A stretch of 64,000 nt of DNA from Sulfurimonas xiamenensis (lineage in GTDB: Bacteria; Campylobacterota; Campylobacteria; Campylobacterales; Sulfurimonadaceae), in assembly GCF_009258045.1 (NCBI RefSeq), contig NZ_CP041166.1, positions 1,736,001 through 1,800,000 of the forward strand, given 5' to 3'. Positions 1-8,889 of this stretch are shown piece by piece. A model generated the notes under the pieces. That model was given only the letters and a program-made list of their open reading frames with translations. It was not told the origin of the DNA and ran no database searches. Positions within the stretch are counted from its first letter, which is position 1, and every line of letters starts with the position of its first letter. The translations under genes were made by a program, and so were the position numbers.

Positions 1-654
1 TGCCGCTACAGCGCTCTCTGATCTTAATACCATCGGCGTATCTAATCTAAATGTTTTTAAAGATGAAAGAAGCTCTCTCTCTTTATCAGAAAATCCACCT
101 TCACACCCTATTAAAACTCTTTTTATACCACTGTAGTCCTGCAATGCATTTTGACAAAAATCAAATACATTTACATCAGGAAACTTCGTTACAAACTCTT
201 CTATGTTTTTATAGGTGTCAAACTCTATATATGTACTTCTGCCGCACTGCTGCATAGAAGCTTCTAAAATTCTCTCAAATCTTTTAAAATCAAGTTTAAA
301 ATTTTTCTGACTTCTATCACAAAATATAAATGATATTCTCTCAACTCCTGTCTCACAAAGAGAAGGAAGCACTTTTTCTATAGAATTTGAGTCTATTACG
401 CACCAACCAAGATGAAGAGACTTTGTGCTTTTAATTTCCTCTTTTTTTGAAAAAAGCAGCGATAACTCTGCACTTCTTGGCTCAACGCTCTCTATTTTGT
501 ATCTATGTAAAATCTCTAAATTCTGTTTTGCTCTAAAATATAATTCATCACCCTTTTTGTGACGACGAACTTTGATTAAATATTTGTATAAGTCACCTCT
601 TATACAAAGAGTATCACGACCTGCTTCATCATCAAATATATATATCAATTCCAC
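1..654 (-). CDS. rsmE: 16S rRNA m3U1498 methyltransferase RsmE (partial, C-terminus outside window)
   Basis: Reading the minus strand from 654 gives an uninterrupted frame to the window edge (218 codons). It begins MELIYIFDDEAGRDTL and ends with the SPOUT-type signature GCEGGFSDKERELL followed by LRSESAVAA, matching the IGPEGGFS..E and LRTETA segments of RsmE. This family methylates N3 of U1498 in 16S rRNA, using SAM bound in a trefoil knot. I chose GTG at 654; an in-frame TTG lies at 660, and no early in-frame ATG exists. Its start overlaps the stop of the upstream membrane-protein gene, so the two are probably co-transcribed. The C-terminal end is missing only because the window starts here. 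Confidence 0.85.
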   Translation of the reverse strand, partial: MELIYIFDDEAGRDTLCIRGDLYKYLIKVRRHKKGDELYFRAKQNLEILHRYKIESVEPRSAELSLLFSKKEEIKSTKSLHLGWCVIDSNSIEKVLPSLCETGVERISFIFCDRSQKNFKLDFKRFERILEASMQQCGRSTYIEFDTYKNIEEFVTKFPDVNVFDFCQNALQDYSGIKRVLIGCEGGFSDKERELLSSLKTFRLDTPMVLRSESAVAA

Positions 655-1052
655 ATCCAAACAGAGATACTTAATACTAAAAATATTTCAAGAGAGAAAA
701 TTTTCAGTGCATATGATTTATAGTTTTCAAACGCATTGTTCTCTTTTTTCTTGAGATATTTCAACTTTATAGAGCGTTTAAATTCAAGATAAATTAAAAT
801 TACGGCAAGAAGAATCATAATAATATTTTCTGCCGTAAAATCTAAATGTTTAGCCGCCATCATAACTACACCCGTAAAAATAATTGCAACTATAACTGTT
901 CCAACAATTGGTGTAAAAAGCGACATTGTCCTTGTGTATTTTGTTAAATTTTTCATACTTAAAAGTATCAAAACATTTATAAAAATCACGCCCAAAACTG
1001 TAATAACACTATAGTTATGTGTTACAATACTCATATCATACATTTCATTCAT
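645..1052 (-). CDS. small four-helix integral membrane protein, unknown function
   Basis: The 135-aa product has four hydrophobic segments at about residues 17-33, 45-67, 73-88 and 115-133, separated by short basic loops (RSIKLKYLKKKENN before the last helix). No enzyme motif is visible and I do not recognise a family. Its stop overlaps the start of rsmE by about 10 nt, so the two genes form a unit. The start is divergent from moeA, and the two 5' ends nearly touch. There is no strong ribosome-binding site in front of ATG 1052; ATGs at codons 4 and 7 are alternatives. Confidence 0.7.
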   Translation of the reverse strand: MNEMYDMSIVTHNYSVITVLGVIFINVLILLSMKNLTKYTRTMSLFTPIVGTVIVAIIFTGVVMMAAKHLDFTAENIIMILLAVILIYLEFKRSIKLKYLKKKENNAFENYKSYALKIFSLEIFLVLSISVWMWN

Positions 1053-1089
1053 GATGAAATTTTACAATAAATTTAATAAAAGAAGAGAC

Positions 1090-2316
1090 ATGGCAGTTAC
1101 AATAGAAGAAGCATTTGAATATATTTATAAAAATACTACGGCAAAATCAATCAAGATATTACCGATTGAGCAAGTTTTAGGATATGTTTTGGCAGAAGAT
1201 ATTATTGCATCGCACAATCTTCCGCCTTATGACAATTCAGCTATGGACGGTTATGCTGTTAAAGTTGAAGATGCAGGCAAAGAGGTAAAAGTAAATCATA
1301 CAATTTTTGCGGGTGATGATTCAAAAGAGGAGTTAAAAAGCGGATTTGCTATCAAAATAATGACGGGGGCAAGGGTTCCAAAAGGGTGTGAAACAATTGT
1401 TCCAATTGAAGATGCAGTAATTTCACAGGATAAAATAAAACTTCCCAAAAAATTAAAACCATTTAGACATATCCGTTTATGTGGTGAAGATATCAAAAGC
1501 GCAACTACTCTGTTAAAGAGAGGACAAAGACTTCAAGCGCATCATATTACACTCTTAGCTTCACAGGGCATAAGTCACACTAAAGTTTACAAAAAACCAA
1601 AAGTAGCTATATTTGCTTCGGGGAACGAGCTTAAAATGCATTTTGAGAATGTTACATCCTATCAGCTCTACAACACAAATACTCCAACATTTTTTTCAAG
1701 AGTCAAAGAACTCGGATGTGAAGTTGACTTTATCGGAACATCTCAAGACTCTTTAAAAGATATACAAGAACATATAAAAAGTGCTCTTGAGAGCGACCTT
1801 ATCATCACTTCAGGAGGGGTTAGCGTAGGTGATGCAGACTTTACAAAAGAGGCTTTTGGTGCATTCGGTTATGAAATATTTTTTGATAAAATTGACATTA
1901 AACCAGGCAAACCAACAACTTTTGGACGCATAAAAGATACTTTAATTTTAAATCTTCCGGGAAATCCTCTGGCAGCCGCACTCAATTTTGAACTTTTTGG
2001 GCAAAGCATTATTTTGGCATTAAGCGGCGATAAAGCAAAGTATATAAATACAATAGAAACAAAAATGGCAGATGACTACACTTTAAAACCAGGAAGAAGA
2101 TCTCTTATTCCCGGATATTTTGATGGCATAAAATTTATACCGCATAAAAAATTTGCTCCCGGTATGATATCCCCGCTGGCAGCTTCAAACGCATATATAA
2201 TTATAGAGAATGATTGTGAAATTTTAAAAAAAGATGCTAAAGTTAAAATAATTCCTACAAGATTTAGTTTTAACTCTAAAGAAATAAACGATTTAATAAA
2301 TACTACAAAAGAGTAA
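1090..2316 (+). CDS. moeA: molybdopterin molybdenumtransferase MoeA
   Basis: MoeA inserts molybdate into adenylylated molybdopterin in the last step of Mo-cofactor synthesis. The protein shows the N-terminal LPPYDNSAMDGYAV segment, the central MoCF-binding motif TSGGVSVGDADF and LNLPGNPLAAALNFELF, then the C-terminal MoeA domain IV. At 408 aa it has the usual family length. ATG 1090 (MAVTIEEAF) is preferred because AGAAGAG precedes it and family homology begins there. The frame is open back to ATG 1051, which would overlap the divergent membrane-protein start. moaA lies about 1.4 kb downstream on the opposite strand, separated by queD and queE. Confidence 0.93.
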   Translation: MAVTIEEAFEYIYKNTTAKSIKILPIEQVLGYVLAEDIIASHNLPPYDNSAMDGYAVKVEDAGKEVKVNHTIFAGDDSKEELKSGFAIKIMTGARVPKGCETIVPIEDAVISQDKIKLPKKLKPFRHIRLCGEDIKSATTLLKRGQRLQAHHITLLASQGISHTKVYKKPKVAIFASGNELKMHFENVTSYQLYNTNTPTFFSRVKELGCEVDFIGTSQDSLKDIQEHIKSALESDLIITSGGVSVGDADFTKEAFGAFGYEIFFDKIDIKPGKPTTFGRIKDTLILNLPGNPLAAALNFELFGQSIILALSGDKAKYINTIETKMADDYTLKPGRRSLIPGYFDGIKFIPHKKFAPGMISPLAASNAYIIIENDCEILKKDAKVKIIPTRFSFNSKEINDLINTTKE

Positions 2317-2359
2317 ATCTTTTGAAAACCATCCCTGTTTAAGGTACTTTTTTGGTATT

Positions 2360-2941
2360 TTAAACACTCTTGGGATTTATAAACCTTTCTCTCTTTTTTA
2401 TCTTATCTAAAAGGTTTGAATCTCTCCAATTTTTTTGGACTTCTTCACTAAAAGCAAACTCTTCGAGATTTATTAAACCCATATTTAGAGAGTAAGCATC
2501 CTCTCTAAAAGCTTGTGCATATCCCGTATCTGTTTCATGAACAATAACACTGTGAAGCTTTACTTCTCTCTCCCCGTTTATGGTTGTAGTTAACTCTAAG
2601 AGCTTATCTATCATTACAAAAATAACACGGCTGAACTGCTCAGCAGATGGAGAAACAGGAAGAAGAACCCATCTTGCAGAGTTTTTTTTCATAGCATCTA
2701 TGTACTCTTTGTTGTCATCTCTCCAGATTGCTATACTATGGTCAAAACTCTCAATAAGATCTTTCATGTTTTGCTTCATCAAACCAAAATCATAAACCAT
2801 TTGACCATTATCTAAAAAATTGGATGCAAACAAAAGCTCAACTTTATAAGAGTGGCCATGCAGAGAGCTTCTACACTTCGAACTGGAACAGCCTCTAACA
2901 ATATGAGCATTCTCAAATTTAAAAAGCTTTCTAATTATCAT
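2360..2941 (-). CDS. queD: 6-carboxy-5,6,7,8-tetrahydropterin synthase QueD
   Basis: This is the second step of 7-deazaguanine (queuosine precursor) synthesis, converting dihydroneopterin triphosphate to 6-carboxytetrahydropterin. The PTPS-fold zinc histidines are visible in FENAHIVRG and LHGHSYKVELL. The catalytic cysteine region is CSSSKC between them, and HETDTGYAQAF near residue 145 is the pterin-binding segment. At 193 aa it is longer than the roughly 120-aa minimal QueD; the extra length is mostly C-terminal. GGAG sits 9-10 nt before ATG 2941. It is 12 nt downstream of queE, so a moaA-queE-queD operon is likely. Confidence 0.9.
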   Translation of the reverse strand: MIIRKLFKFENAHIVRGCSSSKCRSSLHGHSYKVELLFASNFLDNGQMVYDFGLMKQNMKDLIESFDHSIAIWRDDNKEYIDAMKKNSARWVLLPVSPSAEQFSRVIFVMIDKLLELTTTINGEREVKLHSVIVHETDTGYAQAFREDAYSLNMGLINLEEFAFSEEVQKNWRDSNLLDKIKKRERFINPKSV

Positions 2942-2953
2942 TTTTTAGCACTC

Positions 2954-3712
2954 CTAAACCCCTTTGTTCTGATCCCATATTCTTATATGAAGTCTGTCGC
3001 TAAAATTGTACCCTTTTGATTTGCAAAACTCTATAAGAGGCTCTGTATTGGTCTCCACTTCCTCTTTGTTCCCTCCAAGAGGCATACAATAAACCTGAGT
3101 CGCCGGAGAGTGCAGAATTATCTCTGATATCTCCTCTTCCAAGCCTAGAGTTATAGATTCCGCATCTATGGAAAACTTAAAAAAAGCCTCTTTGGCATTT
3201 GAGGCAATAGAGTTTATAATATCTCCTCGAACTCTTTTGCTAAAAGATTCATTTGAATTTGACAACTTTACAGATAAAGCGAATATACACTTTTTATATA
3301 TGGGAAATTTTTCAAAATCTACGCGCAAAGAAGCATTTGTCTCAAAAGTGATTCTATGACCTTTTTTATGCAAAGCTTCCAAAAACTCTACAAAAACCTT
3401 TTCATTTGCATATATAAGCGGTTCTCCGCCTGTTAAAACAATATCTACACTTCTAGGCAAATCATAAATATTTAAAATATTAAGAAGCTCTTTTGAACTT
3501 TTTATTTCTACCCAATTTTGAGAAAAATGCTCTTTATTTACGGCATAAACCGTATCACATCCTAAAACCTTTGTACCATCAGGAGCTATCTCTTGACAGT
3601 TAAAACCTTCGCATTTCATATTACATCCGCCAAAGCGAAAAAAGATTGACGGAGAACCGCTGTATCTACCCTCGCCCTGGATACTGTAAAAATGTTCGAC
3701 TAGATATATCAT
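2954..3712 (-). CDS. queE: 7-carboxy-7-deazaguanine synthase QueE, radical SAM, variant cysteine spacing
   Basis: QueE is a radical-SAM enzyme that contracts 6-carboxytetrahydropterin to 7-carboxy-7-deazaguanine. The family hallmarks EHFYSIQGEGRYSG and FFRFGGCNMKCEGFNC are at residues 6-39, TGGEPLIY near 95, and GCDTVYA at 51-57. The [4Fe-4S] cysteines look like C30, C34 and C52, with a 17-residue insertion (holding an extra C39) before the CDT that normally closes a CX3CX2C motif. I place the start at ATG 3712, where TGATG couples it to the moaA stop; a TTG one codon earlier is also open. The 252-aa length is typical. Confidence 0.9.
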   Translation of the reverse strand: MIYLVEHFYSIQGEGRYSGSPSIFFRFGGCNMKCEGFNCQEIAPDGTKVLGCDTVYAVNKEHFSQNWVEIKSSKELLNILNIYDLPRSVDIVLTGGEPLIYANEKVFVEFLEALHKKGHRITFETNASLRVDFEKFPIYKKCIFALSVKLSNSNESFSKRVRGDIINSIASNAKEAFFKFSIDAESITLGLEEEISEIILHSPATQVYCMPLGGNKEEVETNTEPLIEFCKSKGYNFSDRLHIRIWDQNKGV

Positions 3713-4677
3713 CAACCACCCGTTTCATAAAAAGCACGGGATGAAGATTCGCTATCTTCACCGCCCCAACGATTTTTCTCCGGTTTGTTTTTCACAACAT
3801 CTCTTAAAACTTCTGCTGCTGCTGCAATATCACCCTCTTTTATGGACTTTGATATACTCATGGCTTCATCGAAATAGAGACATGGTATAAGATTGCCCTC
3901 TGCGGTTAGGCGAATACGATTGCACTGCTTACAAAAATCATCCCCATAAGGCTCAATGATTCCAAATCGATATCCATCTTTCATGCGGTAATAGCGTGAA
4001 GGAGATGCACCATCAAAACCTTCATCTTCGAACTCATAGTGCTCTCTTAAAATTGCTAAAAGTTCATCTGATTTAAGTCCGCTTATCTCTTTAGAAGCAT
4101 ATTGGTTCTCCATATACTCTATAAACCTTATCGTCATATCGCGCTCTTTACAGTACTCTAGCACATCTACAATCTCATCTGCATTCATATTTTTCATAGG
4201 AACCATATTTACTTTTACTTTAAGTCCAACCGCTCTGGCCTCTTCCACTCCTGCCAAAACATCCGCTAAAACATCTTTTTGCGCAATTTTTTGCGCAACT
4301 TCAGGTTTTAAGCTGTCTATACTGACATTAATTCGTTTTAAACCGGCATCTCTTAATCTCTGGGCCGTTGATTTAAGCAAATAAGCATTTGATGTCATTG
4401 CCAAATCTATAGTAGGATCATAATCATAAATCATCTTTATAAATTTATCCAAATCTTCTCGTAAAAGCGGCTCTCCGCCAGTAATGCGAATCTTTTTAAT
4501 ACCTTCGTCAATTGCAACTTTTACAAATAAAAAGAGCTCTTCAAATGAGAGAAGATTCTCTTTTGGAACCCATGAAAAAGGCTTTTCGGGCATACAGTAC
4601 TGACATCTAAAGTTACATCTCTCTGTTACAGAGATGCGAAGATAGTCAACTACTCTATCATAGCTATCTATTAGCAT
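3712..4677 (-). CDS. moaA: GTP 3',8-cyclase MoaA
   Basis: MoaA is the first enzyme of molybdopterin synthesis and a radical-SAM protein with two [4Fe-4S] clusters. The N-terminal [14 protein letters not shown] (CX3CX2C) begins at about residue 22. The C-terminal cluster is seen in [21 protein letters not shown] (CX2C then C). [10 protein letters not shown] and SIDSLKPE are further core motifs. The protein is 321 aa, the normal length. The C-terminal GG required for activity is present (ETGG at the end). The stop overlaps the queE start by one base. Together with moeA this supplies Mo-cofactor enzymes to the cell. Confidence 0.95.
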   Translation of the reverse strand: MLIDSYDRVVDYLRISVTERCNFRCQYCMPEKPFSWVPKENLLSFEELFLFVKVAIDEGIKKIRITGGEPLLREDLDKFIKMIYDYDPTIDLAMTSNAYLLKSTAQRLRDAGLKRINVSIDSLKPEVAQKIAQKDVLADVLAGVEEARAVGLKVKVNMVPMKNMNADEIVDVLEYCKERDMTIRFIEYMENQYASKEISGLKSDELLAILREHYEFEDEGFDGASPSRYYRMKDGYRFGIIEPYGDDFCKQCNRIRLTAEGNLIPCLYFDEAMSISKSIKEGDIAAAAEVLRDVVKNKPEKNRWGGEDSESSSRAFYETGG

Positions 4678-4823
4678 TATTTATCCTCATTTTTCTCAGG
4701 CAAACTGGGAATTTAAAATATAGCTGTATTATATCTTTTCGAGCTAAAAGAAGGTTTGACACTCATCAGAAAAGTTAAAAAAATTTTACTTAACTGATAA
4801 ATATTCTCATATACGCCTTAAAA

Positions 4824-5456
4824 CTACTTTGTAATAATTTGAGTTTTTAGTGTTTTAAACTCTTCTTCTGTAATAATTCCCTGCTCTTTTAGCTTATATG
4901 CTTTTTCCAGCTCATCTGTTTTGGAAACAGATACTTGAGATGGAGCCTGGAGTGTTTGTGCTTCTTCTTTTTCAGATCCGACAACTTCTATAAGATCGTT
5001 TATAGCACTGTCAACATCTTCCATTACAGAGCCAGCAAGACCTGTTTTTGCTATCTCTTTTATGCCGATCTCATTTGCTACCTTCTCAAATGCAAATCTC
5101 CCGTTTTCTAGATTGTCTCTTACTCTAAGGTAGTGAACTTCTCCGGCTTTTAGGTTAAGTTCTATTATCTGCTCCTCTATTTGGGCTCTTACAACAGAGA
5201 GAGTAATAGGATTTGGTTTTAAGTGAAATGCAACATACTCACCGCTTTTAATCTTTTGTTCAACTCTTTTGTCATTTATTCTTATATCGTAGTCCTGATA
5301 TGAGTAGCTCTCAACGGCTTCACTTTGGTTTGGCATATAGATATAAACCAGTGACGCATTTTCAAGCGGTTCTTGTGCTTTAAAAGGAACTTTATCTGCA
5401 CACCCGGAGATAAAGAGCAACAGCGTTACGATAAACAGTGTTTTAATCTTTTTCAT
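4824..5456 (-). CDS. lipoprotein with DUF2846-like domain and C-terminal SHOCT motif
   Basis: The product has a lipoprotein signal (KKIKTLFIVTLLLFISGCAD, lipobox ISGC with the cysteine near residue 19). It is followed by a beta-rich domain with SLVYIYMPNQ and GEYVAFHLKPNP, resembling DUF2846. The last 27 residues (ELEKAYKLKEQGIITEEEF...) are a SHOCT helix pair, a short motif often found at the C-termini of such proteins. I start at ATG 5456; a TTG one codon earlier is possible. It appears to be a single-gene unit between moaA and the porin. The role is unknown, perhaps envelope-associated. Confidence 0.75.
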   Translation of the reverse strand: MKKIKTLFIVTLLLFISGCADKVPFKAQEPLENASLVYIYMPNQSEAVESYSYQDYDIRINDKRVEQKIKSGEYVAFHLKPNPITLSVVRAQIEEQIIELNLKAGEVHYLRVRDNLENGRFAFEKVANEIGIKEIAKTGLAGSVMEDVDSAINDLIEVVGSEKEEAQTLQAPSQVSVSKTDELEKAYKLKEQGIITEEEFKTLKTQIITK

Positions 5457-5546
5457 CAATACTCTTTTTTATAAAATTTAAGGATTGATTATAGCATAAA
5501 GTGTTTTTATTTTAGCGGATTTTTTATAATTTTGAAGATTTATAAA

Positions 5547-5568
5547 TTCCCAAGCAGATGCTTGGGAA
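5547..5568 (-). terminator. hairpin downstream of the porin gene
   Basis: A perfect 9-bp inverted repeat, TTCCCAAGC / GCTTGGGAA with a 4-nt AGAT loop, lies about 26 nt past the porin stop. On the minus strand it is followed by the U/A-rich TTTATAAATC rather than a clean U-run, so it is a plausible but not ideal intrinsic terminator. Confidence 0.6.
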
Positions 5569-5593
5569 GGAAGAAGATATTTACAAATATCTT

Positions 5594-6868
5594 TTAGAAG
5601 TTGTAGCGAGCAACTACACGAACTACATCTTGTTGATCAACTTCATTTGCATCTTTTTCGCTCCATGACTGATAGATATATGCAGCCATTAGATCAAATC
5701 CGCTAACTTTAGCTTTATATACAAGTTCCATATCTGTTAAATCTCTTTTAGCGGCACTACCGTCATCAGAGAATGTACCTTGCGCTATTACTGTACCATA
5801 TGCGCCAGTATTGTATGCAGCTTTTAACATATATGTGCTGTTGTCCCATACAATCGCATCTTGGTTTCCGATCATTTGTGTATAAAGTGGAGATTTTACA
5901 CCGCCAAGATTTCTAATTTGTGCTGTTCCATCATCAACTGTTGAAAATGCCAAACAAACAGAAAGCGCATCAACAGGCTTCATACCAACTTTTGCACCAA
6001 ATGCAGTTGTATCTTCTAAAGCACTAGCTTCTGGCATAATAGATCCACCTTGCAAGCCGATTGTTACTGGCAACTCCTTATCAGCTATAGCTATATCACC
6101 CCAAAGAGCGTCAGCACCCTCGTTTGTAGCTACCATTATATCATTCAGAGTATAGTATGTAGCTGTAACTGTAGCCATAGGAATCGATTTGTTTTGTGCA
6201 GTAAGCATATAAGCTTCGCCTGCTACAGCAACACCAGTTTCAGTGCCAGTATAAACTGAACTTCTATTTACTCTTAAGTCATCAAAAGATGCCATATCAT
6301 TTCCAAAACCATTGCCGTTTGTTGCTGAAACATAAGCACCTACCAAAGTAGTATCCGGAATATCAGTGTTTACCACTAAAGCAGCATCAAATGTGTTTTT
6401 AAATACATTCCAACCCTCTGAATATGCCAATGGAGAGAGTGACTGAGGAAGCTCTTGACGACCAAGTTTTACAGTTGTGTTACCAACTTTTTTAGCGATA
6501 TATAACTGGCTTAAGTAGATATCATCAGCTATATTATCATCATCTAATTCAGTTCCAGTATCTTGCATTGTATTTGTTACAAGATTTTTTTCTAGTCCCA
6601 AAGTTCCTAAGTAGTTAATAGTTGAACCAAATGTAAAATCATTTTTAAGATCAGCATTTAAGTTTAACTGAATACCAAAGTTCGCTCTTGTATTGTCTCC
6701 TGCATTTGCACCAAAAAGATCCTGATCAGCAGTACCATTAGTCGCTGCAGTATTATAATAAACTACCGCTTGACCTGATGTTTGAATATCTATCCCACTA
6801 TCTGCAGCCATTGCTGCTGTTGCTACTAGTGACGCTGCCACTAATGACATTTTTACCATTTTTTTCAT
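5594..6868 (-). CDS. outer-membrane porin, Campylobacterota type
   Basis: The 424-aa protein has a cleavable signal peptide (basic MKKMVK, hydrophobic core, AMA-ADS cleavage near residue 21). It then has alternating beta-strand sequence (TFGSTINYLGTLGLEK, VKLGRQELPQSLSP, YMLKAAYNTGAYGTVI) ending in a terminal phenylalanine (VARYNF), the signature recognised by the outer-membrane assembly machine. The KLGRQELPQSLSPL segment resembles the constriction strand of OprD/epsilon MOMP-type porins. A strong AGGAG precedes ATG 6868. A structured leader and a TATAAT lie upstream, consistent with an abundant protein. Substrate specificity cannot be read from sequence. Confidence 0.82.
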   Translation of the reverse strand: MKKMVKMSLVAASLVATAAMAADSGIDIQTSGQAVVYYNTAATNGTADQDLFGANAGDNTRANFGIQLNLNADLKNDFTFGSTINYLGTLGLEKNLVTNTMQDTGTELDDDNIADDIYLSQLYIAKKVGNTTVKLGRQELPQSLSPLAYSEGWNVFKNTFDAALVVNTDIPDTTLVGAYVSATNGNGFGNDMASFDDLRVNRSSVYTGTETGVAVAGEAYMLTAQNKSIPMATVTATYYTLNDIMVATNEGADALWGDIAIADKELPVTIGLQGGSIMPEASALEDTTAFGAKVGMKPVDALSVCLAFSTVDDGTAQIRNLGGVKSPLYTQMIGNQDAIVWDNSTYMLKAAYNTGAYGTVIAQGTFSDDGSAAKRDLTDMELVYKAKVSGFDLMAAYIYQSWSEKDANEVDQQDVVRVVARYNF

Positions 6869-6903
6869 TTTTTCTCCTGTTTTTTTCTATCTACCACCCA
6901 TAT

Positions 6904-6952
6904 AGAAGTGATAACAAAACACCAATGCTAAAGGTACTTTATTATCACTTCT
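6904..6952 (-). promoter_or_regulatory. structured 5' leader of the porin mRNA
   Basis: The arms AGAAGTGATAA (6904-6914) and TTATCACTTCT (6942-6952) form a perfect 11-bp inverted repeat. Inside the 27-nt loop a second 5-bp stem, TAAAG/CTTTA, can form. Both lie between the predicted start of transcription and the porin ribosome-binding site, so the hairpin would sit near the 5' end of the message. Leader hairpins of this kind are known to stabilise abundant porin mRNAs such as ompA; that role here is inference. Confidence 0.55.
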
Positions 6953-6965
6953 TATAATGTGATAT

Positions 6966-6971
6966 ATTATA
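6966..6971 (-). promoter_or_regulatory. candidate -10 box of the porin promoter
   Basis: TATAAT on the minus strand lies about 95 nt upstream of the porin ATG and just upstream of the leader hairpin. No good -35 is seen, which is common for sigma-70 promoters in Campylobacterota. Confidence 0.45.
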
Positions 6972-7128
6972 GAACATTGCATATTCTACAGCGGTGATTT
7001 TTAAATTAAGTTTAAATTAGTGACTTTATTATCAATTTGTTTACTTATTGCATTTAATTATACAATTTAAGAACTTTTTTATAACAATTAAAATTTAAAT
7101 TACTCTTTTAATCTGTTATAATTTCATT

Positions 7129-7593
7129 ATGAGATTTAGAGAACTTAAAAAAAACAAAAAACCTGCACAAATCAAAGAGTCGAAAAAGTTTGTTTATGCG
7201 CCTTATAACTATAGAGTAAAAGCATTTATTACAGATATGTTTATGATATATGCCCCTATACTCTATATAATTACTTATGTTTTTATGGATGGCAAAGATA
7301 ATTTTCAGTCTTCTCAAATGGCACCTTTTATCGGTGTAGCTCTTTATGGAGTTATCTACGCATTTTTACTAAGTAAATTTGCTCAAACACCCGGAAAAAA
7401 AGCTTATGAGATAAAAGTTCTAAACAGTACAAACGGAGAAAATATAACTTTTATAAAAGCACTATTTAGATTTGTCGCTTTTTTATTCACAGCAACGACA
7501 GTTTTAGGACTTTTTTTACCGTTTTACAGAAAAGACAAAAAAGCGCTGCATGATTTGATTTGCGGAACTATCGTTGTCGCTGTAAAATCTTAA
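7129..7593 (+). CDS. RDD-family integral membrane protein
   Basis: The 154-aa protein shows the RDD-domain layout. A basic N-terminus precedes YNYRVKAFITDMFMIYAPIL, which places the conserved R and D in the first helix. A second hydrophobic segment (APFIGVALYGVIYAFLLSKF) is followed by the TPGKKAYEIKVL turn typical of the family. A third hydrophobic stretch lies near residues 112-130, and the ALHDLICGTIVV end is also typical. The general role of RDD proteins is poorly defined (transport or ion homeostasis has been proposed). The gene is monocistronic and divergent from the porin, with an inverted repeat and T-run downstream. Confidence 0.85.
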   Translation: MRFRELKKNKKPAQIKESKKFVYAPYNYRVKAFITDMFMIYAPILYIITYVFMDGKDNFQSSQMAPFIGVALYGVIYAFLLSKFAQTPGKKAYEIKVLNSTNGENITFIKALFRFVAFLFTATTVLGLFLPFYRKDKKALHDLICGTIVVAVKS

Positions 7594-7608
7594 AGTTCCA
7601 TAAAAAAA

Positions 7609-7648
7609 TTTATCTGTATTGCTTAGCAGTAACTCTATGATAGATAAA
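7609..7648 (+). terminator. candidate terminator of the RDD gene
   Basis: TTTATCT and AGATAAA arms enclose a smaller TGC-TTA-GCA stem. The structure is followed by CCACAATATTTTTTT, which gives a T-run on the plus strand. It begins 15 nt after the RDD-gene stop. Confidence 0.5.
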
Positions 7649-7896
7649 CCACAATATTTTTTTCAATACTAAATATAAATTCTCCTGCTAACTTACCTAT
7701 AAAATCTTAAAACAATCCTTTTTTTATCTATTATACTAACATAGATATATGTAAACATAGTTTTTATAAACAGCTTGAAATATTGTAAAATCTACTTTGC
7801 ATTTAAAACATATAGTAGTAATTAATTATAAGAAAATTTATATTTTCGTAAAAAATATATAAAATGAAAATTATGTGAAGTTGTTTTTGAAATGTA

Positions 7897-7919
7897 CTCT
7901 TAGCCAAAAAGGCTAAGAG
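7897..7919 (-). terminator. hairpin after the petABC operon
   Basis: A perfect 9-bp inverted repeat, CTCTTAGCC / GGCTAAGAG with an AAAAA loop, lies 12 nt past the petC stop. It is the strongest hairpin in this gap and probably ends the pet transcript, although the following bases are not a pure U-run. Confidence 0.65.
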
Positions 7920-7931
7920 GGGATGGAAGAT

Positions 7932-8879
7932 TTAGTGTAAATCTTTCCAAACTTGTTTTTTCCATAAAAGAGCGAAGATAGCGAAAATAACGATATAAAT
8001 CATTACATTTGCTCCAACTGATTCTCTTTCATGTCTTTTTGTATCAGCAGAATCTGCAAGATGCTCAAGAACTTTATGAGCTGCTTCTTCAGTTACACCA
8101 ACTCTAGGCATTGCAGTACCTTTTAGGTGCGCTTGAGGATTTTCGATAAAAGTACTCAAGAAGTGCTCACTACGAGAACGAAAGTACATTGATAAATCAG
8201 GAGGCAGTTTACCCATATATTTTGTCAATGCTTCTTGGTACTCTAATACTTGAATATCGTACGCTAAAGACTCTTTCTCAAATTTAAATTCAGGCTTGTT
8301 TCCAAGTTGTGTCCAATTCTCATATCTCATAGCATGACATCTACCACAAGCATTGTCATATGCCATTTTAGGAGTTAACTCATCTTGGCTTACAGCAATA
8401 GATTTTAAATATGCAACCATATCTGCAACTTCTTGATCAATATCTCCACCAGCACCATAAAAAGGAACCATTGGATGCATTTGACCTTTAGAAGCATCAA
8501 ATTTATGCTCAACTTTTAAAGCATGAGCAGGATTTTTGATTAAATCTGCTAAGAATTTTTCATTATAAACAACACCTGCTTCGCCTAAATCCGGTGGATT
8601 AACACCATAACTTTGTGCAGCAGTAAGTGCATCCATAGCAGCAGGCAGACCCTCTTTTTCTATAGAGTGACAACCAGTACAACCACCAGCTCCAGTAACT
8701 AAATCTTTACCGTTTGCAACATCACCACTCTTTGAAAGAGCCGGTAAATCTGCATACGCAAAATTTTCACTCTCTACATGTTTATGCATTTGAGAGTGTG
8801 CATATGGCTCAACTAACCAGTAAGTTAGGAGAGTAAAAGCAACAACAACAACCAATATTAAAGGTTCTTTATTTTTCAT
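7932..8879 (-). CDS. petC: di-heme cytochrome c1 of the bc1 complex (PetC)
   Basis: This is the electron-accepting subunit of quinol:cytochrome c oxidoreductase, facing the periplasm. It has two c-type heme sites: CTGCHSIEK near residue 65 and CGRCHAMRYENW near 177. Candidate Met ligands are in GQMHPMVPF and GTAMPRVG. An N-terminal hydrophobic anchor (EPLILVVVVAFTLLTYWLV) and a C-terminal helix (VMIYIVIFAIFALLW) hold it in the membrane. The di-heme form is typical of Campylobacterota rather than the mono-heme cyt c1 of other proteobacteria. I use ATG 8879 because AAGGAG precedes it; the frame is open further upstream into petB. Confidence 0.92.
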   Translation of the reverse strand: MKNKEPLILVVVVAFTLLTYWLVEPYAHSQMHKHVESENFAYADLPALSKSGDVANGKDLVTGAGGCTGCHSIEKEGLPAAMDALTAAQSYGVNPPDLGEAGVVYNEKFLADLIKNPAHALKVEHKFDASKGQMHPMVPFYGAGGDIDQEVADMVAYLKSIAVSQDELTPKMAYDNACGRCHAMRYENWTQLGNKPEFKFEKESLAYDIQVLEYQEALTKYMGKLPPDLSMYFRSRSEHFLSTFIENPQAHLKGTAMPRVGVTEEAAHKVLEHLADSADTKRHERESVGANVMIYIVIFAIFALLWKKQVWKDLH

Positions 8880-8889
8880 CCTATTCTCC

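Larger units (their letters stand above)
7594..7931. other. 338-bp intergenic region between RDD gene and petC
   Basis: This is a non-coding, very A/T-rich stretch between two convergent genes. It holds one hairpin near each end (7609-7648 and 7897-7919). I see no ORF with a ribosome-binding site and no RNA gene in the middle. Confidence 0.6.

Noticed and set aside
1051-1089. N-terminal extension of MoeA from ATG 1051
   Set aside because: Homology starts at 1090, where a purine-rich site also lies; the extension overlaps the divergent gene's start codon.
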